Assembly: GCA_905331475.1 (NCBI GenBank)
Contig: CAJNYU010000783.1
Span: forward strand, 124,001 to 188,000
Source of the DNA: Rotaria socialis
Lineage: Eukaryota; Rotifera; Eurotatoria; Philodinida; Philodinidae
Direction: 5' to 3'
DNA length: 64,000 bases
Below are positions 1 through 13,209 of this stretch, in pieces (positions within the stretch are counted from its first letter, which is position 1; each line of letters begins with the position of its first letter). Below the pieces are notes generated by a model. That model did not search any database. It saw only the letters and a program-made list of their open reading frames with translations, and had not been told where the DNA came from. Position numbers and translations under genes: made by a program.

Positions 1-207
1 TATGATATCCGCTAATAAAGCGAAGACTTTCACTTGTTGTTGATATTAAATCAGTTTGTTCAAGTGAATCAAGGGATGAAGCACGTTGGCCATTCTTTTC
101 GGGAGAAGGAGAAAAACAGTTAAATAAAAATTGTCAAATTTTATCTACTAATTTTAACTTACTGTTAAATTAGTTGCTTCTTTTTCTTCTTCATGTTCAT
201 TGTCCAT
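1..207 (-). CDS. 5' exons of an unidentified gene, cut by the window edge
   Basis: Two exons can be read on the minus strand. Exon 1 runs 207 to 163 (ATG at 207, acidic start MDNEHEEEKEATNLT) and ends at a GTAAGT donor. Exon 2 runs from 94 to the window edge in phase 0 and reads NGQRASSLDSLEQTDLIST before leaving the window. The intervening intron is 68 nt with GT-AG ends, the usual size here. The visible 46 residues are polar and serine/acid rich, probably disordered, and no domain is recognisable. The start is the only ATG upstream in frame near a plausible donor. Function unknown. Confidence 0.55.
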
Positions 208-3200
208 TTTAATTAAATGGTAATAGAAATAATTCTAAAAACAAAGTAACAAATAAAAATATCTTCACGAAAATGATGTATCTAATTGAATTGAGTATTC
301 TCTATCTTTTTTTTGTTGCATCTCATCTTCGTTCGATTTCTTATTTCAATGTTCATACATATATGACCATTATCTTCAAGTACGCCTTTTTATTCTCGTG
401 CAATATTTGTCTTTAGACAATTGATTAAGCTTCGTATAAATGAGATAAATGTGACGCGAGATTGATAATTTCATATTATACAGTAAATCCCTTACATTCT
501 TTTTTTTGTATCTCACATACCCAATCAATATTGACAAAATCTTTAGGTGCCATTTTAATCAATTGGAGTAAAGAGAAAAACAAATAGAGAACTCGTTCAA
601 CAATGTATACTTATTATTAGCATATGATCATGTCAAATAGAAAATGGATGTACATGCTTTTGTATAAATGTAGCTTTACACGTATGAAATACGTAAAGAC
701 ATGTCACGGACGACTGAGTTGACAGATTAAAAAGAGATGAGAAAAAAAGTAGTAAGACGAAAAAAGATACATGATTGTCATTGAAGACATAATCGTGAAG
801 GTCATATGGCATAAAACCTGTCAAAAGATTTTTACTTTACTCGTTCAAATACCAAGTACTTAAATGTTGCTATGTTAACTAATATATTTGTTCCAAGTCA
901 TTTGTTTTTAATAATAGCTAATAGCAAAGAAAAGAAAACATTGACTTGGAACATGCAATACAGAGATTGTTGTTACTTATGACAAGTGATGAAATAGTAT
1001 GCTTCCTTACCATAATATTCGTCGCAGAGAAAAAGAAACTGTTCCTGATACGAAAAATCTTGATGCGTCAAAATTGAAGATCTTCCAATGCAATGTCTTC
1101 TGCTTTTTTCTAAAATACCTATAATAATGATACGTATTATGCGTTTGTCGTTCGCGAGTGCCTCGTTTGAACAAAGTTTTTTTCCCGTCATTTTTTTTAT
1201 TCTTGGTTCTGCCTGGTTGAACATCTACATTTTTTCCTCTTTCGTTTTTGGCGATGATTATCGTACAAAATGAATGAATATGTGAAGTTGAATGCGAAAA
1301 TGATCTATCATCAACGAGAAAAAAAAAGAATAGAAGGGCGTACAGCAATCAACAAGACCGACCATATCCCTAAATTGAAATACTTATTGAATGAATCGAA
1401 AGGGTATACAAGCATTTCATGCTTTTAAATGTACGATAATGGCGAGACATTTTTTTCATGCATTTTTCACTCATACACATAACTCTTCTAAACGTCATAC
1501 ACATTGATTCAAATGATTGCATAGATAGATGATTCAACACGTAAAATAGATCATTAGACATATAGGTCTGCATCTTCTTTTATATAACAATAATAAATAA
1601 GAACATTAAAAAGAAAATTTTTTGCCGTACATGGAATTCGAAATGTATCATATATATATCTACTAAAATAATGGTTATGACATCAAACACCTAGATGAAA
1701 TGAAAATGAAACTTTTAAGTGAAAATTAATATGTTTGAATAGGAGTTCAATTGGTTGTGTGAATAATGATTTGATCTTACATATACCGTTCTATTCTCAT
1801 TCTAATTAATGAAATATAGTAACACGTATCGTATTGATTTAAGGTTCTTGTTAATAAACTTGATTTAGAAACAAAAATCAACCACTTCGTCATCAATGTC
1901 AAAATTAGTTAACATCAACTAGTCGACAGCTAACGTCAAACTTTTACTAAGGTGATAATTTAGGATATATCATTCAATAACGATTTCAAATATATATCAT
2001 ATTCTCTTTAATGAGACCTTCGGTCATGACAAGTATCGAAGTTTTAATAAGAAAAGATCAGGTATATTGAATACGTAGATGTACAGTCCTAGAAGTGTAC
2101 AGTTTAGGTTGTAGCTGAATATTAATAGTAAAATTTATTACAAGAAAGTGAAAAAGAAAAGCCATTGACAATACAAATTATCAAGTATAAACGAGAAGAA
2201 ACCGTGATGAGATTCTTTTGAAAACAAAATTCCGAAGAATCTTTCAAATTCATGATCTAAAACTATCATATCGTAAGTTTACTTTTTGTTAGAGAATATT
2301 GAAAACTATTTGAATATATTGTTTTGACTATTGTATATTAATAATTTCAATGGCACATCAATAGTCAACATTATAGTTGAATTAATGACATAAACTAAAT
2401 GAATACTCAATTTTATTATTATTATTTCTCGCTAACATATCAAAATAAAAGCATCATTTAATATAAAACAACTTTAGATTGTATCATGAAAATACATCAA
2501 GATGTCAAATATCGTAAAAGCAAATAAAAAGCTATTTTTACCTCAAATTACTTTTCATGCGCAATCGGTTTTATTTTCATTTTTAAATTTGCTTATTTTT
2601 CTCACAGTAGTTTACGATTAAATTTAACATTGATCTGATATATATTTACGATGTATCAAAATTCATAATCATGTATAAAAGTCTATATTCATTTGAATCC
2701 AATATGTAAGATCCAGCGATAGAGAGATGGTGTGAAAATTTTCACTTTTTTCAAAACGAAAATCGATTTGTTCATCCGAGTAGCGACAAAAAATGAATTT
2801 TTCAAATTTACGAATCACTCGTGAATTTATTATTCATTGAAGTTCTTTGTGTTTGTCTTGAGTTTACATTCTCTTCATTCGTAATATATCTAGATTACTG
2901 AATTTCTATTTGAAATGATCAAATATTTCCACGAGGTTCTATTTTATTTCATGAATCGAAAAAATTCAAAAATATTAGACACAATAAAAAAAATATGTAA
3001 GCTTTGAATAAATTTAAATAATTCTTACAACATTTATTGAATTGTTCATCTCATGAAACTAGTTTTTACTCGATCTTTTATACAGAAATCATTGTTTAGT
3101 AACTATAGATAGCAGTTGTAAAAATCCACTCAACAGGTGTCCAACTGAAGCGTCCATATTATACTAATACTGAACATAAATCGAAATTGTCTCATTAAAC

Positions 3201-4200
3201 AGAATTTATTCAGCATAAGAGATCAAAACTTATAATGAATTTTTTGATTTATGCCTTATTATTAATTATTAAAATACTAGAAATGTATTTATTTTTAAAT
3301 TACAAAAGCCACGTGCTAAATTATGTTACTATTTTACTTTCATATAATGATTATGAGCTAGGTAGCTTTTACTGTACAGAATTCATATTGCATCAATTTC
3401 AAGTATCGAGTGTTAATTAAACAAGGTGTGTTAAATTTCTCTTGAATCTATTATGTTAATCGATACAACCATCTAGATAGAGATGTTTTGTTGTTGCATT
3501 ATTCTTTTAGTTAATCTTAATTCATTCGTATACTTTTTACATGCTAGATTTCGAGTACTTTTTTTTCTAAATACCATCAAAACAATTTTCCAACTCAATA
3601 CAATAAATTTTATTCATTTTAATGACTCCTAATTTTTCAATCAAAAATGACGAATTAAACATTTTTTTTCTGATTCAAAATAGTGAATTCGTTTTAGCAG
3701 CGTAATATAATTATTAAATTTACTTTTACACAAACATGACATCACAGCCAAAAAATATATTATTATTTTAGAAGATTTTTTAATTTTTATTGGATGTTTT
3801 TTTAAAACAAAATATGCACAATTCATCGTATTACTGTTGTCTAAGTAATAACGGTGGCGACGTAGTCTTTCTTCTTCTCCTTTCTATGTCTATTAATACT
3901 ACTAGAACTGCCACTATTATTACTGGCGCTGCTACTATTGTCGTTCTCTTTCACCACTTTATACTTCTACACTGGATTGTCGTTGTCATTTGAATCGTTG
4001 TAGCGTGCACTAACGGCAGCAGCGGGAGGAATAAGAAGGAAATCGAATCGGCTGTTACTTGCCCTGTACTCTCGTCTACAGGGCAATGAACGTTAGCCGT
4101 TGTAACCACATATATATATGCCACTCGTAAGGCAACGAGGGTAACAAGAATTTTTTCTCTCTCTTCATAGTAAGCAAGCAGCAGCATGTAGCAGAAAGGA
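208..4200. other. Intergenic AT-rich region, no gene seen
   Basis: About 4 kb with only short ORFs of low-complexity composition on both strands. None has coding-like codon use, a recognisable domain or flanking splice sites. It presumably holds the upstream regions of the left-edge gene (-) and the HMG-box gene (+). Confidence 0.6.
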
Positions 4201-4219
4201 AAGAATATATGGCTACTAT

Positions 4220-4456
4220 ATGTGCGTATGCGTGTGTGTGTGCTTGTGTTCTGCTTTGTCTATGTGTTTGTGCTTGCTCTTACACACACACGAACGACAT
4301 TGCACAGCCGACGACGACATATCTACAGCGTTAAGCAAAAGGAAAGAGAAGGCAGACACACACTCGCTATTGCTCTTTCACATAAGCTCTCCTCTCTCCT
4401 TTTATATTCACCATCACCACTATTCTACGCACACACACACACACACACACATATAT
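4220..4456. repeat. TG/CA and AC microsatellites upstream of the HMG-box gene
   Basis: TG-rich DNA at about 4220-4260 is followed by an uninterrupted AC run at 4429-4450 and a short AT run. ORFs in this stretch are artefacts of the dinucleotide repeats (Cys-Val or Thr-His alternation). It lies about 300 bp upstream of the HMG-box start codon. Confidence 0.85.
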
Positions 4457-4726
4457 AGCTATTGCTGACTGACTCTCATACACTGTGCAAACGACAAGCA
4501 AGCAAGCCAGCAAGCAAGTAAGCAAAGCAGTATATTTACGATCTACACGATTAATACGACATCTACTTTTTAAAGTAAGCATATTTTTAAATAAAATCAT
4601 GAGAGAATATAAATATTCTTCTACTTTGAAATCGATCGAATAGTTTAAAAAATCCGACAGAGAAAACCCTTAGAATTAAAACCAAATCTTGTAACATTAT
4701 AGTTAAGCGCGAATTTAAATTTAGAT

Positions 4727-4993
4727 ATGCCTCGTGTAAGAAAATCGGAAAAAGATCCAAATGCACCAAAGCGTCCGTTATCAACATTTTTCTTATTTTC
4801 ACAAGATGAACGACCAAAAATAAAAAAAGACAATCCATCATTATCAGTTGCCGATATTGCTAAACTTATTGGTGAACGATGGCGTTCAATAACTGAAGAT
4901 AGAAAACGTCATTATGAAGAGCGAGCTCGAACAGAAAAGGAACGATATGACAAAGCCGTCGCCGAATATAAAAAGCAAGGTGGCGGCAAATAA
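4727..4993 (+). CDS. Single HMG-box chromatin protein (HMGB/NHP6-like)
   Basis: An 88-residue intronless protein that is almost entirely one HMG box, which bends DNA in the nucleus without strong sequence specificity. The hallmark DPNAPKRPLSTFFLFSQDER starts at residue 10. The conserved helix-2/3 residues IGERWRSITEDRKRHYEERA and a basic C-terminal YKKQGGGK follow. There is no acidic tail and no second box, so it is closer in layout to yeast NHP6 or a single-box HMGB/SSRP1-type protein than to vertebrate HMGB1. The ATG at 4727 sits directly before a basic PRVRKSEK leader, as in NHP6-type proteins. The family call is secure; orthology is not. Confidence 0.92.
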   Translation: MPRVRKSEKDPNAPKRPLSTFFLFSQDERPKIKKDNPSLSVADIAKLIGERWRSITEDRKRHYEERARTEKERYDKAVAEYKKQGGGK

Positions 4994-5901
4994 AAGAAAA
5001 TAATGTATACATATACTTATAACAATGATTCCGATGATTTTTTTTGAAGAAAACCAGAAGAGCATGTAGTGTGTACATATTCATCATATATTGTAGTTAG
5101 TATTACCGAAAAAAAAGAACCAGAATGTTGTTTTGTTTTGTTCGTTTTCTCTTTTTTGTTGTATTCATTTTTTTGCTTCGTCATATGGTTGTTTGTATAT
5201 GTTGTGTTCACTAACTGAAAAGAAAGATAAATAAAATTGAAAAATTACCTATTTTATTCGTATCAAAGTTCGATATCAAAAGAAAATACGATTCTTACAA
5301 TTATAAGTTTGATGAAAATATATTCCAGTAGTAACATTTCGAAATTGTATTGTTCAACGTCTAACTCAAACATGAAATATTGAGAATTGAGGAGAATATT
5401 TTTATTTGTTTTATCGATGAAACTCTGTATTCAAAAAAGAAATATAATCCTGCAAAAAAATAGTTTCGCACATTTCATTGAAAATTTAACTGCCTTTTTT
5501 TATCAAAGCAAGTCATTAGCTGTTTACATTTTTATAAAATTTTACTTTTTTCTTAAATTTATGGTATCTTATATTCTGTTATTCCTACAGATGTCACTTA
5601 TGTATGATTGATTTGATCGGATCATATCTAGTGATTGCTATTAACATTCTTTTTAAGAATAACGGTCATAAATGAAATAATAAGAAATACAAATGTAATT
5701 TTTATTGAAGTCATCATATAAATGAAGGTTTAAACATCGCAACAAAATGGTAGTATCGTCAAGCGAATGACTTTTCTTTTCTTTCCCGATTGATGAATAA
5801 ATGGGACGAAAAAAAAAGAAAGAAAGGTCACATTACTAAAAATGATCAAAGTTTCATATTTCTCACTAGTTTATTTGTATTTTTTAGATAATTTAATAAT
5901 A
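4994..5901. other. 3' UTR of HMG gene and intergenic DNA
   Basis: AT-rich. It contains AATAAA-like signals near 5228-5235 that could serve the HMG-box transcript. No coding features were recognised. Confidence 0.5.
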
Positions 5902-8900
5902 ATGTCGAATGAAGATGACGAATGTGACTCTTCGAGTCTATTTAATGTTGCCAGTCAGTCTGATGTAAATTCGTTTTTACACTCACAAGCAGCAAAGATA
6001 ACAGGTATAACCGCAAGTATAAGTGATGATGAGAGTAGTTCAATGGATGGTAGTTTATTGGCACGTTTTTCTCAAGTATCAACGGAAAAAAAAGTTATAT
6101 CAACATCAAATACAAATATACGTTCGCCACCTGTAAAACCTTATTTAAGTCGTTCATGTTTCGCATCATTAACATGTGCGTCACCAATAAAAAATGCGCC
6201 ACAAAAAAATTATGCATCCGATGATTTAACAGAATTAAAATGGTTAAATACATTTAAATTGAAAGAATTAAAAGACGATTTAAATTCAAATGAGAATAAA
6301 GATAATAATAATGAAAAAAATTCATCAACACAACCACAACAAGAACAAAACAATAACGATGAAGATCGTCTTGCTAAATTAATAAGTGAATTAAAATCTT
6401 ATGATCATGAAAGTACAAAAGTGAATACAACATCCTTCGGTATTCTTCTATTTCTTGGATTTTATTCGAAACGTGATGAAAAACATTTATCATGGTCGTT
6501 AACAATTAAGCAATTATATGAATTCGTGCAGAGTAATGCGAAACAAATAACAAATAAACGCGGATGGAAGAATCTTTTACGACAAACATTAATTACAATA
6601 CCATGTTTTGTTAAAACAAAACGTGATTTACTTAAATCTCGTTCCTTGTGGACGATTGATTCGTATTATCGACCATTATTAACAAAAGCCTATTTAACAA
6701 ATCCACCAACACAACCATCGATTACATCGAATAAGTAAGTGAATGAAATTTGATTTTGAAAGATTTTTTATTTGAAATTTATTTTCTTAGAACTCTCTCT
6801 GAAGCACCAACAAATCGGCATGATGATCAATTGTAAATTCAGAAAAAAAAGAATTTTTTGGTTAATTTTTAGAACCTATGATTTCAATTTAGAGATGCAA
6901 GTCGTACCTCACAATCGATTGAGAGTGGTTTTGCGCCAAAAGCAACAGTGAAAGCAAAAGGTAGATAATTATTCTAGATCTATATTGATTGTTAAATTTT
7001 TTTTTTCATATATAATCAGTGCTTCCTCGTCTTTATGAACGTCTTCGTGAAGAAAAAGCAATGGAAGATGAGGATGGAGATGAAGCTGATTCAAGTAATC
7101 TTGGCAAAAGTCATCGAAGTCTATCAACAGGTAAAACATACATATTTACTCAATGTATGCTATGTACATACACATCGGAAATAGTATTTTTGAACTCAAT
7201 AATAGATTTTTTTGTTCTTTTAATCATTTCTATGAAATACAATTGACAAATATAGACATCTGCTATTTGAGAGACTTTTCATAAAGCTTAAAATATCAAT
7301 TATTTTCTTCTTCAATAGTCTCATAGTCATGCGAAAGAGTCTTAATTTTTTTTTTTTATTATATAATATGTCAATGGTAAAGAGCGGATCTCCCACGAGA
7401 GAATCATTCCAGGTGATTCAAACTTTTTGCGTAGACATTTTTAACATATAGTAGGCCCAAATAAAGCAGAGAAAAGAAACGTAATAAGATAAGGACACCT
7501 GTGCCTTTCTTTCTGATTTATTAGTATCATACTGGACTTGTCACTTGTAGATAAGAGAGGTACCAAAAAGTGAGACTGCATAGTTTAACGAAGGATTTAC
7601 TTTTTGTACATTTTTGCTGCTAGCTCTGTAGTAACGTCAGCGTTATTAATCTAAATAAAATGTTTCTTTCTCGATGAAAAAGGAAAGAAAGAATCTTAAA
7701 GTATTGAATGACACGAAAATTTTCTTTTCTTGATAATAAAGTATCTCAAGCGTAAGAAGTGATTGTTTGAGTTATGATTTTGAGGTCGCTACAACTACTA
7801 AAAAAAACATGTGTAGGAATAGATTGAAATCTAAATTCTTTATTTCTACTTCATGATGAATATTTCATTATCAGAGATCAATTTAACAAAATAGTTATAG
7901 TTCGACAAGAAAGATCTGGAAGTTTCTATTCGATTGAGGTTTTATTTTTTGAGCATAACTAGGTCTTACATCTGAAAAAAACATCAATATAAAAGATATT
8001 AATCACACAGGATTCTTTCTCATGAATACTTGTCACGCATTTTTGTCGCGTGAAAATGTAAAGACGCATTCCTTGTTTTAAAAAAATGCCCTTGGTTTGT
8101 TTTCTAATCTAATATTTTGTCACTCATTATATTAATATTTATCACTTGAGAAAGCATGATGAAATGCATCTGATTTATATTCATCGCTTTCAGTAAATAA
8201 ATCATTTTCTCTTCCAGAGTGTATATTTTGGTTCTTAATCTCTTATTTGATTCTAAACACGAAAATATACATAAAATAATTTAATTAATTAAAAAAAAAA
8301 TAGTGGAATTTTTTCATCAGCATAATGGCTCGATTATTAAAAAAATTGAGATTCTCTAGAAATATTCTAAAGCTTACCAAATATTGATTTCATCGATGAC
8401 ATTGATACATGGTAGGATGCATCTCGAAACGGTCAACATTATCGTTTACTTTTAAATATTGAAGATTTTAGGCCGCCCAAACGAAGTCATATTGAGAATC
8501 TCACATATATGTAAGAACTACATGGAGATAGATTTTTTATCTCTTCATAGTTATGATGAATAATGTGACTGGCAAATTATTTCATTAATGATTCTTAAAA
8601 GTACAAAACTAAATGCATATTTTAGAAAAAAAGAAGTCAATAACACATATTGAAATGTCTGGCAGAGGCATTCAACAAAATAGTTATGACTCATTTTTTT
8701 TCTAATCTACATATTCCCAACAATTTTAATGCATTATCTAATGTTGAAAAGAAGACATTAATGTGATGAGTAAGTATAACAACGCAAGATCATAGATAAA
8801 ATTAAATTGTATCTTTGAAAAAGTATGTCTCATTTTACATATCATCATCCTATTCTGATATGAAAAGTGTGAAGGTATCTATTGTTTATGACTTGTCGGC

Positions 8901-10528
8901 TATCGTTACATCAATATAAGAACTTTAGAACAACAATTCATTAGAGAACATCTAAGAAGTGCTAATAAAATTTCATTTTTATCTTATAGTATTCGCAGAA
9001 TTTCCAAATAGAGCTACACAGATTGCAAAGTAAGGTATCGATAAATACCAATGAAGATTTAAATGAAATTGATATTATTTACTGTCGGAATATGATCCAG
9101 ATCGAATCCGACTTATGTGTATACGTTTACCTATATTTGTTATTTGCTATCTAAACTAAAATAAGATAAAATTCAAAGGCTCTGAGATAATTCAATCATG
9201 AAAAATTCGTAGCTATTTAGAATATTATTTTAATCATTTCCAGATGCTTTATTTTGATAACTAGCTCATGATATGATATTGATATTAGAAATTTTTAGTT
9301 ATGCTTTGATATTATTGATTAATGATGAACAAATCAAATAGATGGTAAATTTGTGTGTCTCTCAACACATTCTTGTGCTCTAACACTCTAATCTGAATCT
9401 TTTGTGAATTGTGATACACTTGCGATGTAGTTGATGTTCTTCAAAATGTCTGTTCATATTTATTTGTATTTTTAAAAAGGTCGTAAACGTCCTCGTTCTT
9501 CATCGTCAGGCCAGCGACAATCAAGTAAAAGTAAAAATTTTAAATAGTTTCATTTGAATTTTAATAAATTTATAAACATAGGTAAAGATAACAAACGTCG
9601 TTCATCGACATCACCATGGACAGCTAAATTACTCAAACGACATAAGAAACGACATCACCGTCAAATCGCTGTCGAATCACTGAAAACATCCACACCAAAT
9701 CGAGGGTAGGAATTTTCTCTTTTACAATACAAACATGTCTACGAAATTTAAAGTTCAATTATAAAACTTGCTAACTATCTATACAAAATTTCTTCACATT
9801 TTATCGCCTCTAATTTTTTATCTCGAGAAAAAGACAGAAAATTTTCCATACAATAATTTTGAGAACTTGTTTTTATGTTGTATAGATCTAATACTGAAAC
9901 TCGGTCAACATCAGCATCAACTGTTGTTACACCTTGTCCAAGTATGGATCATACTTATTTACTTCAACCTGAAAAAACAAAACATTCACCAAGAAAACAA
10001 TCACCAATGAAAAGAACCACGTCGACAGGATCCATTGAATATAGTATGTTATTCTTACTAATCTCACAGATTATTATATTGATGAAAATATGTTTAGACG
10101 ATCCATCAAGTGGTGATATTGAAGATGAGGATGAACTTGATAGTAGTTCATCTGTACGTCCAGTACGTAAATCAATCATCACAACTCGTGCTCAAGCAGC
10201 TGCACGTAGTCATTCAAAAAGTCGTCGAAAAAGTTCGCCACCAAAAAAACGTTTATCTCTTCAACTACCATCTCATCGGCCGAATACACGTATAAATCGA
10301 CGAAATATCGAACAAGATTTAAAATTACTACGGCAAGCTAATGTTCTACCACCATTGTCACCACCAACACATCAGCAGCCACTTGATTTGTCTCTTGGCC
10401 CAAATCGTTCATCGTCATATGAAGAAACAATGGAACAAACCACAACAAATATCGAAACAGTCAAAGAAACAATTGAAATAAAAACAACACCAATCGAGGG
10501 TGTCCTTGATTTATCTCTGTCCCGATGA
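5902..10528 (+). CDS. Divergent forkhead transcription factor, FOXN2/3-like, with two CtBP-type motifs
   Basis: Eight exons: 5902-6734, 6791-6832, 6893-6960, 7020-7130, 9480-9524, 9582-9705, 9886-10043, 10098-10528. They sum to 1812 nt, or 603 aa. A DDLTELKWLN motif at about residue 108 matches the conserved N-terminal stretch of FOXN2/3. The forkhead domain spans about 172-260, with GWKNLLRQTL at the recognition helix and SLWTIDSYYRPLL after it. The usual R-H-N-L-S in that helix reads R-Q-T-L-I, so a key His is lost. Basic stretches (GRKRPRS, KRHKKRHH) follow. The C-terminus carries PLDLS (10379-10393) and VLDLS (10502-10516), which resemble CtBP corepressor sites. An in-frame ATG at 5842 exists, but the 5902 ATG starts the acidic MSNEDDE sequence and is preferred. 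Intron 7131-9479 is unusually long. Nuclear repressor role is inferred. Confidence 0.7.
7131..9479 (+). other. Long intron (2.35 kb) in the forkhead gene
   Basis: Donor GTAAAA at 7131 and acceptor AAAAG at 9479 join exons in phase (ACA-G to GT-CGT). All other introns in this gene are 54-180 nt. The interior is AT-rich and I see no ORF, TIR or other gene in it. A missed exon inside cannot be excluded. Confidence 0.5.
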
Positions 10529-11868
10529 TAATATTAACAATATTTATTTGTTAAGTGTGTATTTAGTTTTGTACGTGTGCAATATAAACGTACCAGATAA
10601 ACCTATTTATTTCACTCATTTACTCAGGCTAATTTTGCCTTTAACACCTATACTCTACATCTATGTATTCTGAAGTGTTTTCTTCTTCGTTGTCCTCATT
10701 TGTGCATTGTTTTCTTTTTCTTTTTCTGTTTGTTTATTATTTCTCACTGTATTTGTGCTTCCATTCGTTCTTCGAAATTATCGTTTTTTTTTTCTTGTTT
10801 ATAAAGATTGTTGTTTAGATATACAGAAGGAAAAAAAAACGCTGTCATAATAGTCTAAAAATAGGATGTTCATTACATTACATTTTGACTGCAAGATAGC
10901 GGTGCTGTACATTGAAGCTGCTTTTATTTCTTTCATTACGATGGATAATTGTTTTTTTCTATTTGATCATACAAAGCAACGCAAATCGAATGACGCAAAT
11001 GCCGTACAAAATAAAAAAGGAAGTGAGATAAAAAAAACTTGAGGGCGTGGGGAGAAAAAACGATTAAGTTTTTTCATTCGGTGTAGTGCTTTAAAGCAAA
11101 GGAAACATTTCGTTTGAAATTATGATCACAAGGGGCGAGGTGTGACGCGAAAAGAATAAGGACATTTAAAAAAATTGACATTTCAACGTAATATGACGAA
11201 TTCGAGGTTCTACAAAGTTTACTAATTAGGTTTCATCGATATTATCAAAAGGATGTATATAGATTGATATGCTATTTTCTCGTTCTGTCCTTCCTTTTTT
11301 TTATACTTGTAATACTGCGATTGACCTTGATATACCCTGCTTTGTGTTTTTTTTATCGCGTGTTGTAGACAAAAATAGCCTGCAGAAAAAAGGACACTTA
11401 TATTAAAGTCTAGTATATGGGAAAATGAACCAAAATACATGAAAAAACAAGTGGACTAGATAATCGAATTCTTGATTATTTTCTAGTTTATTCCAATACA
11501 CTACGATTACTTCCTACGGCGGTAGAAAGGAAGAGAATGGAAGATTTGTTCTTTTCTTTTTTTTTAAAATTTTTCGTTCTCTTCTCAGCAAGAAATAAAA
11601 GCTGTGTGGCTGTCGGTTCTTCACCCTGCATTTTAACTTGAGACGTAACATGTCGAAGCGCTGGAAATGCAACGATGAGGATAGCTCCAAAACAGGTGAG
11701 ATATTCGTTCAAATTTTGTTTTTTGATTGAACTTAAATATCTCGGGTAAAAGTGATGATTAATTTGAATAATTCTATTCAGTCAATTATCATATATTTTA
11801 AAATAAAAAGTATCAAAAAAAAGAAGAACTCTAATAACCTTTACACATATCTATTCGTAGATTACCAA
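10529..11868. other. 3' UTR and intergenic region
   Basis: T-rich stretch after the forkhead stop codon. A minus-strand frame at 11488-11712 has a hydrophobic N-terminus but begins at TTG, not ATG, and has no further support. No gene is called. Confidence 0.45.
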
Positions 11869-13209
11869 ATGTCTGTTGACGACAAAATTTTATCGTCAGA
11901 TATAAATAATTATATTCAAACAACTACTGGACAAGCTTCATATCCTTATCATACGAGCGTATGCGGATCTTTATTATATACAGCACCAACTAATACACCC
12001 TCAGATATATTTTCATATCTTCGTCATGGAAATTTTGAGGCATTTCGACGTTCTTTTGATATTTATCATAATAATATTATTAAAATAAGAAATGATCATG
12101 GACAGGTAAAACTTTTTATTTGTTAATTATAACAAAAACAAAGAAATGCTTTTTTATTTTTAATTCATATTTTAGACAGTACTGCATATCCTAGTTATTC
12201 ATGCGTATCAATATGTCTGGGTACGCTTACTAATGATGCGTGGATGTGATACATGCGCTCAGGACTTAGATGGATATACTGCTGCTCATTATGCCGTAGA
12301 ACGTGATGATGTCGAAATGTTAAAAGCTTTGACACTTCGTTTTCATTCTCAAGCAAAGCCAATCCCTGAAGAACGTGTAACAGCAATCCATGAACAATGT
12401 TTAAAAGCTTTATCAGTGAAAAATAATGAAGGTTTAACTGTATTCATGTTAGCTTGTCATCATGAATCGATAAAATGTTTAAACTATTTAAATGATATTA
12501 ACATAAATGATAGTAATTTAGAGGTAGATTATTCGTCGATCTGATTTATTCAATGAATTGATGTGTTTCTTTTCTTTTTTAGGATAAATACGGTGATACT
12601 TGTTTACATTATGCAGTTGCACGTCGTAATGAAAGTCTTGTAGAAAAATTAATCAATACACATCGAGCTGATGTTAATAGTGGAAACCAAATGAGACCAA
12701 GTGCACTGGATATATTTCAATATGATCGTGAACAACAAAAACCAACTGATCGTCGAAGAGATGAACAAATCGAACAACTTCTCTTGTTAAATAATGCAAG
12801 AAATCGTTGTACCATTCGACGTGTTACTAGTAAACGAAAAGAATCGATTGATAATGAAGAATCAATCATTTCAAATTTAGCTTGTATTTCACTTGATTTA
12901 ACAACAAATGGACAGATTGAAACAGCTCGTAGTCATGCTCGAATGGCTGCAGCATTACAAGCCAAAGGCAATCTTGATGATGCTCAGGAATGTTATAAAC
13001 AAGCAATGGCATTTGCACCGAATAATACTATTGATTGGGCAACATACGCATTTCATGTTGCTGTTGTACATGTACTTCACGGAGAAGCACGAATAGCACT
13101 TGAATTATTACAAAAAGCGATTGTTATTAGAAAACAATTAGAACATCATAGCCAGGAAATAGATCAACTTCAAAAAGCTATCGATAAAATTCAAGCACAG
13201 ACATCTTAA
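11869..13209 (+). CDS. Ankyrin-repeat plus TPR-like protein
   Basis: Three exons, 11869-12105, 12176-12523 and 12583-13209, total 1212 nt, or 403 aa. Ankyrin-type units are visible: DLDGYTAAHYAVERDDVEML at about residue 105, NNEGLTVFMLACHHESIKCL, and DKYGDTCLHYAVARRNESLV. After a charged linker (DRRRDEQIEQLL) comes a helical hairpin region, AALQAKGNLDDAQECYKQAM followed by GEARIALELLQKAIVIRKQL, typical of TPRs. It probably works as a protein-protein adaptor in the cytoplasm; no enzymatic domain is visible. The start ATG at 11869 precedes SVDDKILSS. An upstream in-frame ATG at 11752 would add a low-complexity Lys/Ile leader and lies before a possible acceptor (TTCGTAG), so it was not chosen. 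Partner unknown. Confidence 0.75.

Noticed and set aside
4220..4468. Cys/Val- and His/Thr-rich ORFs upstream of the HMG gene
   Set aside because: Products of TG/AC dinucleotide repeats.
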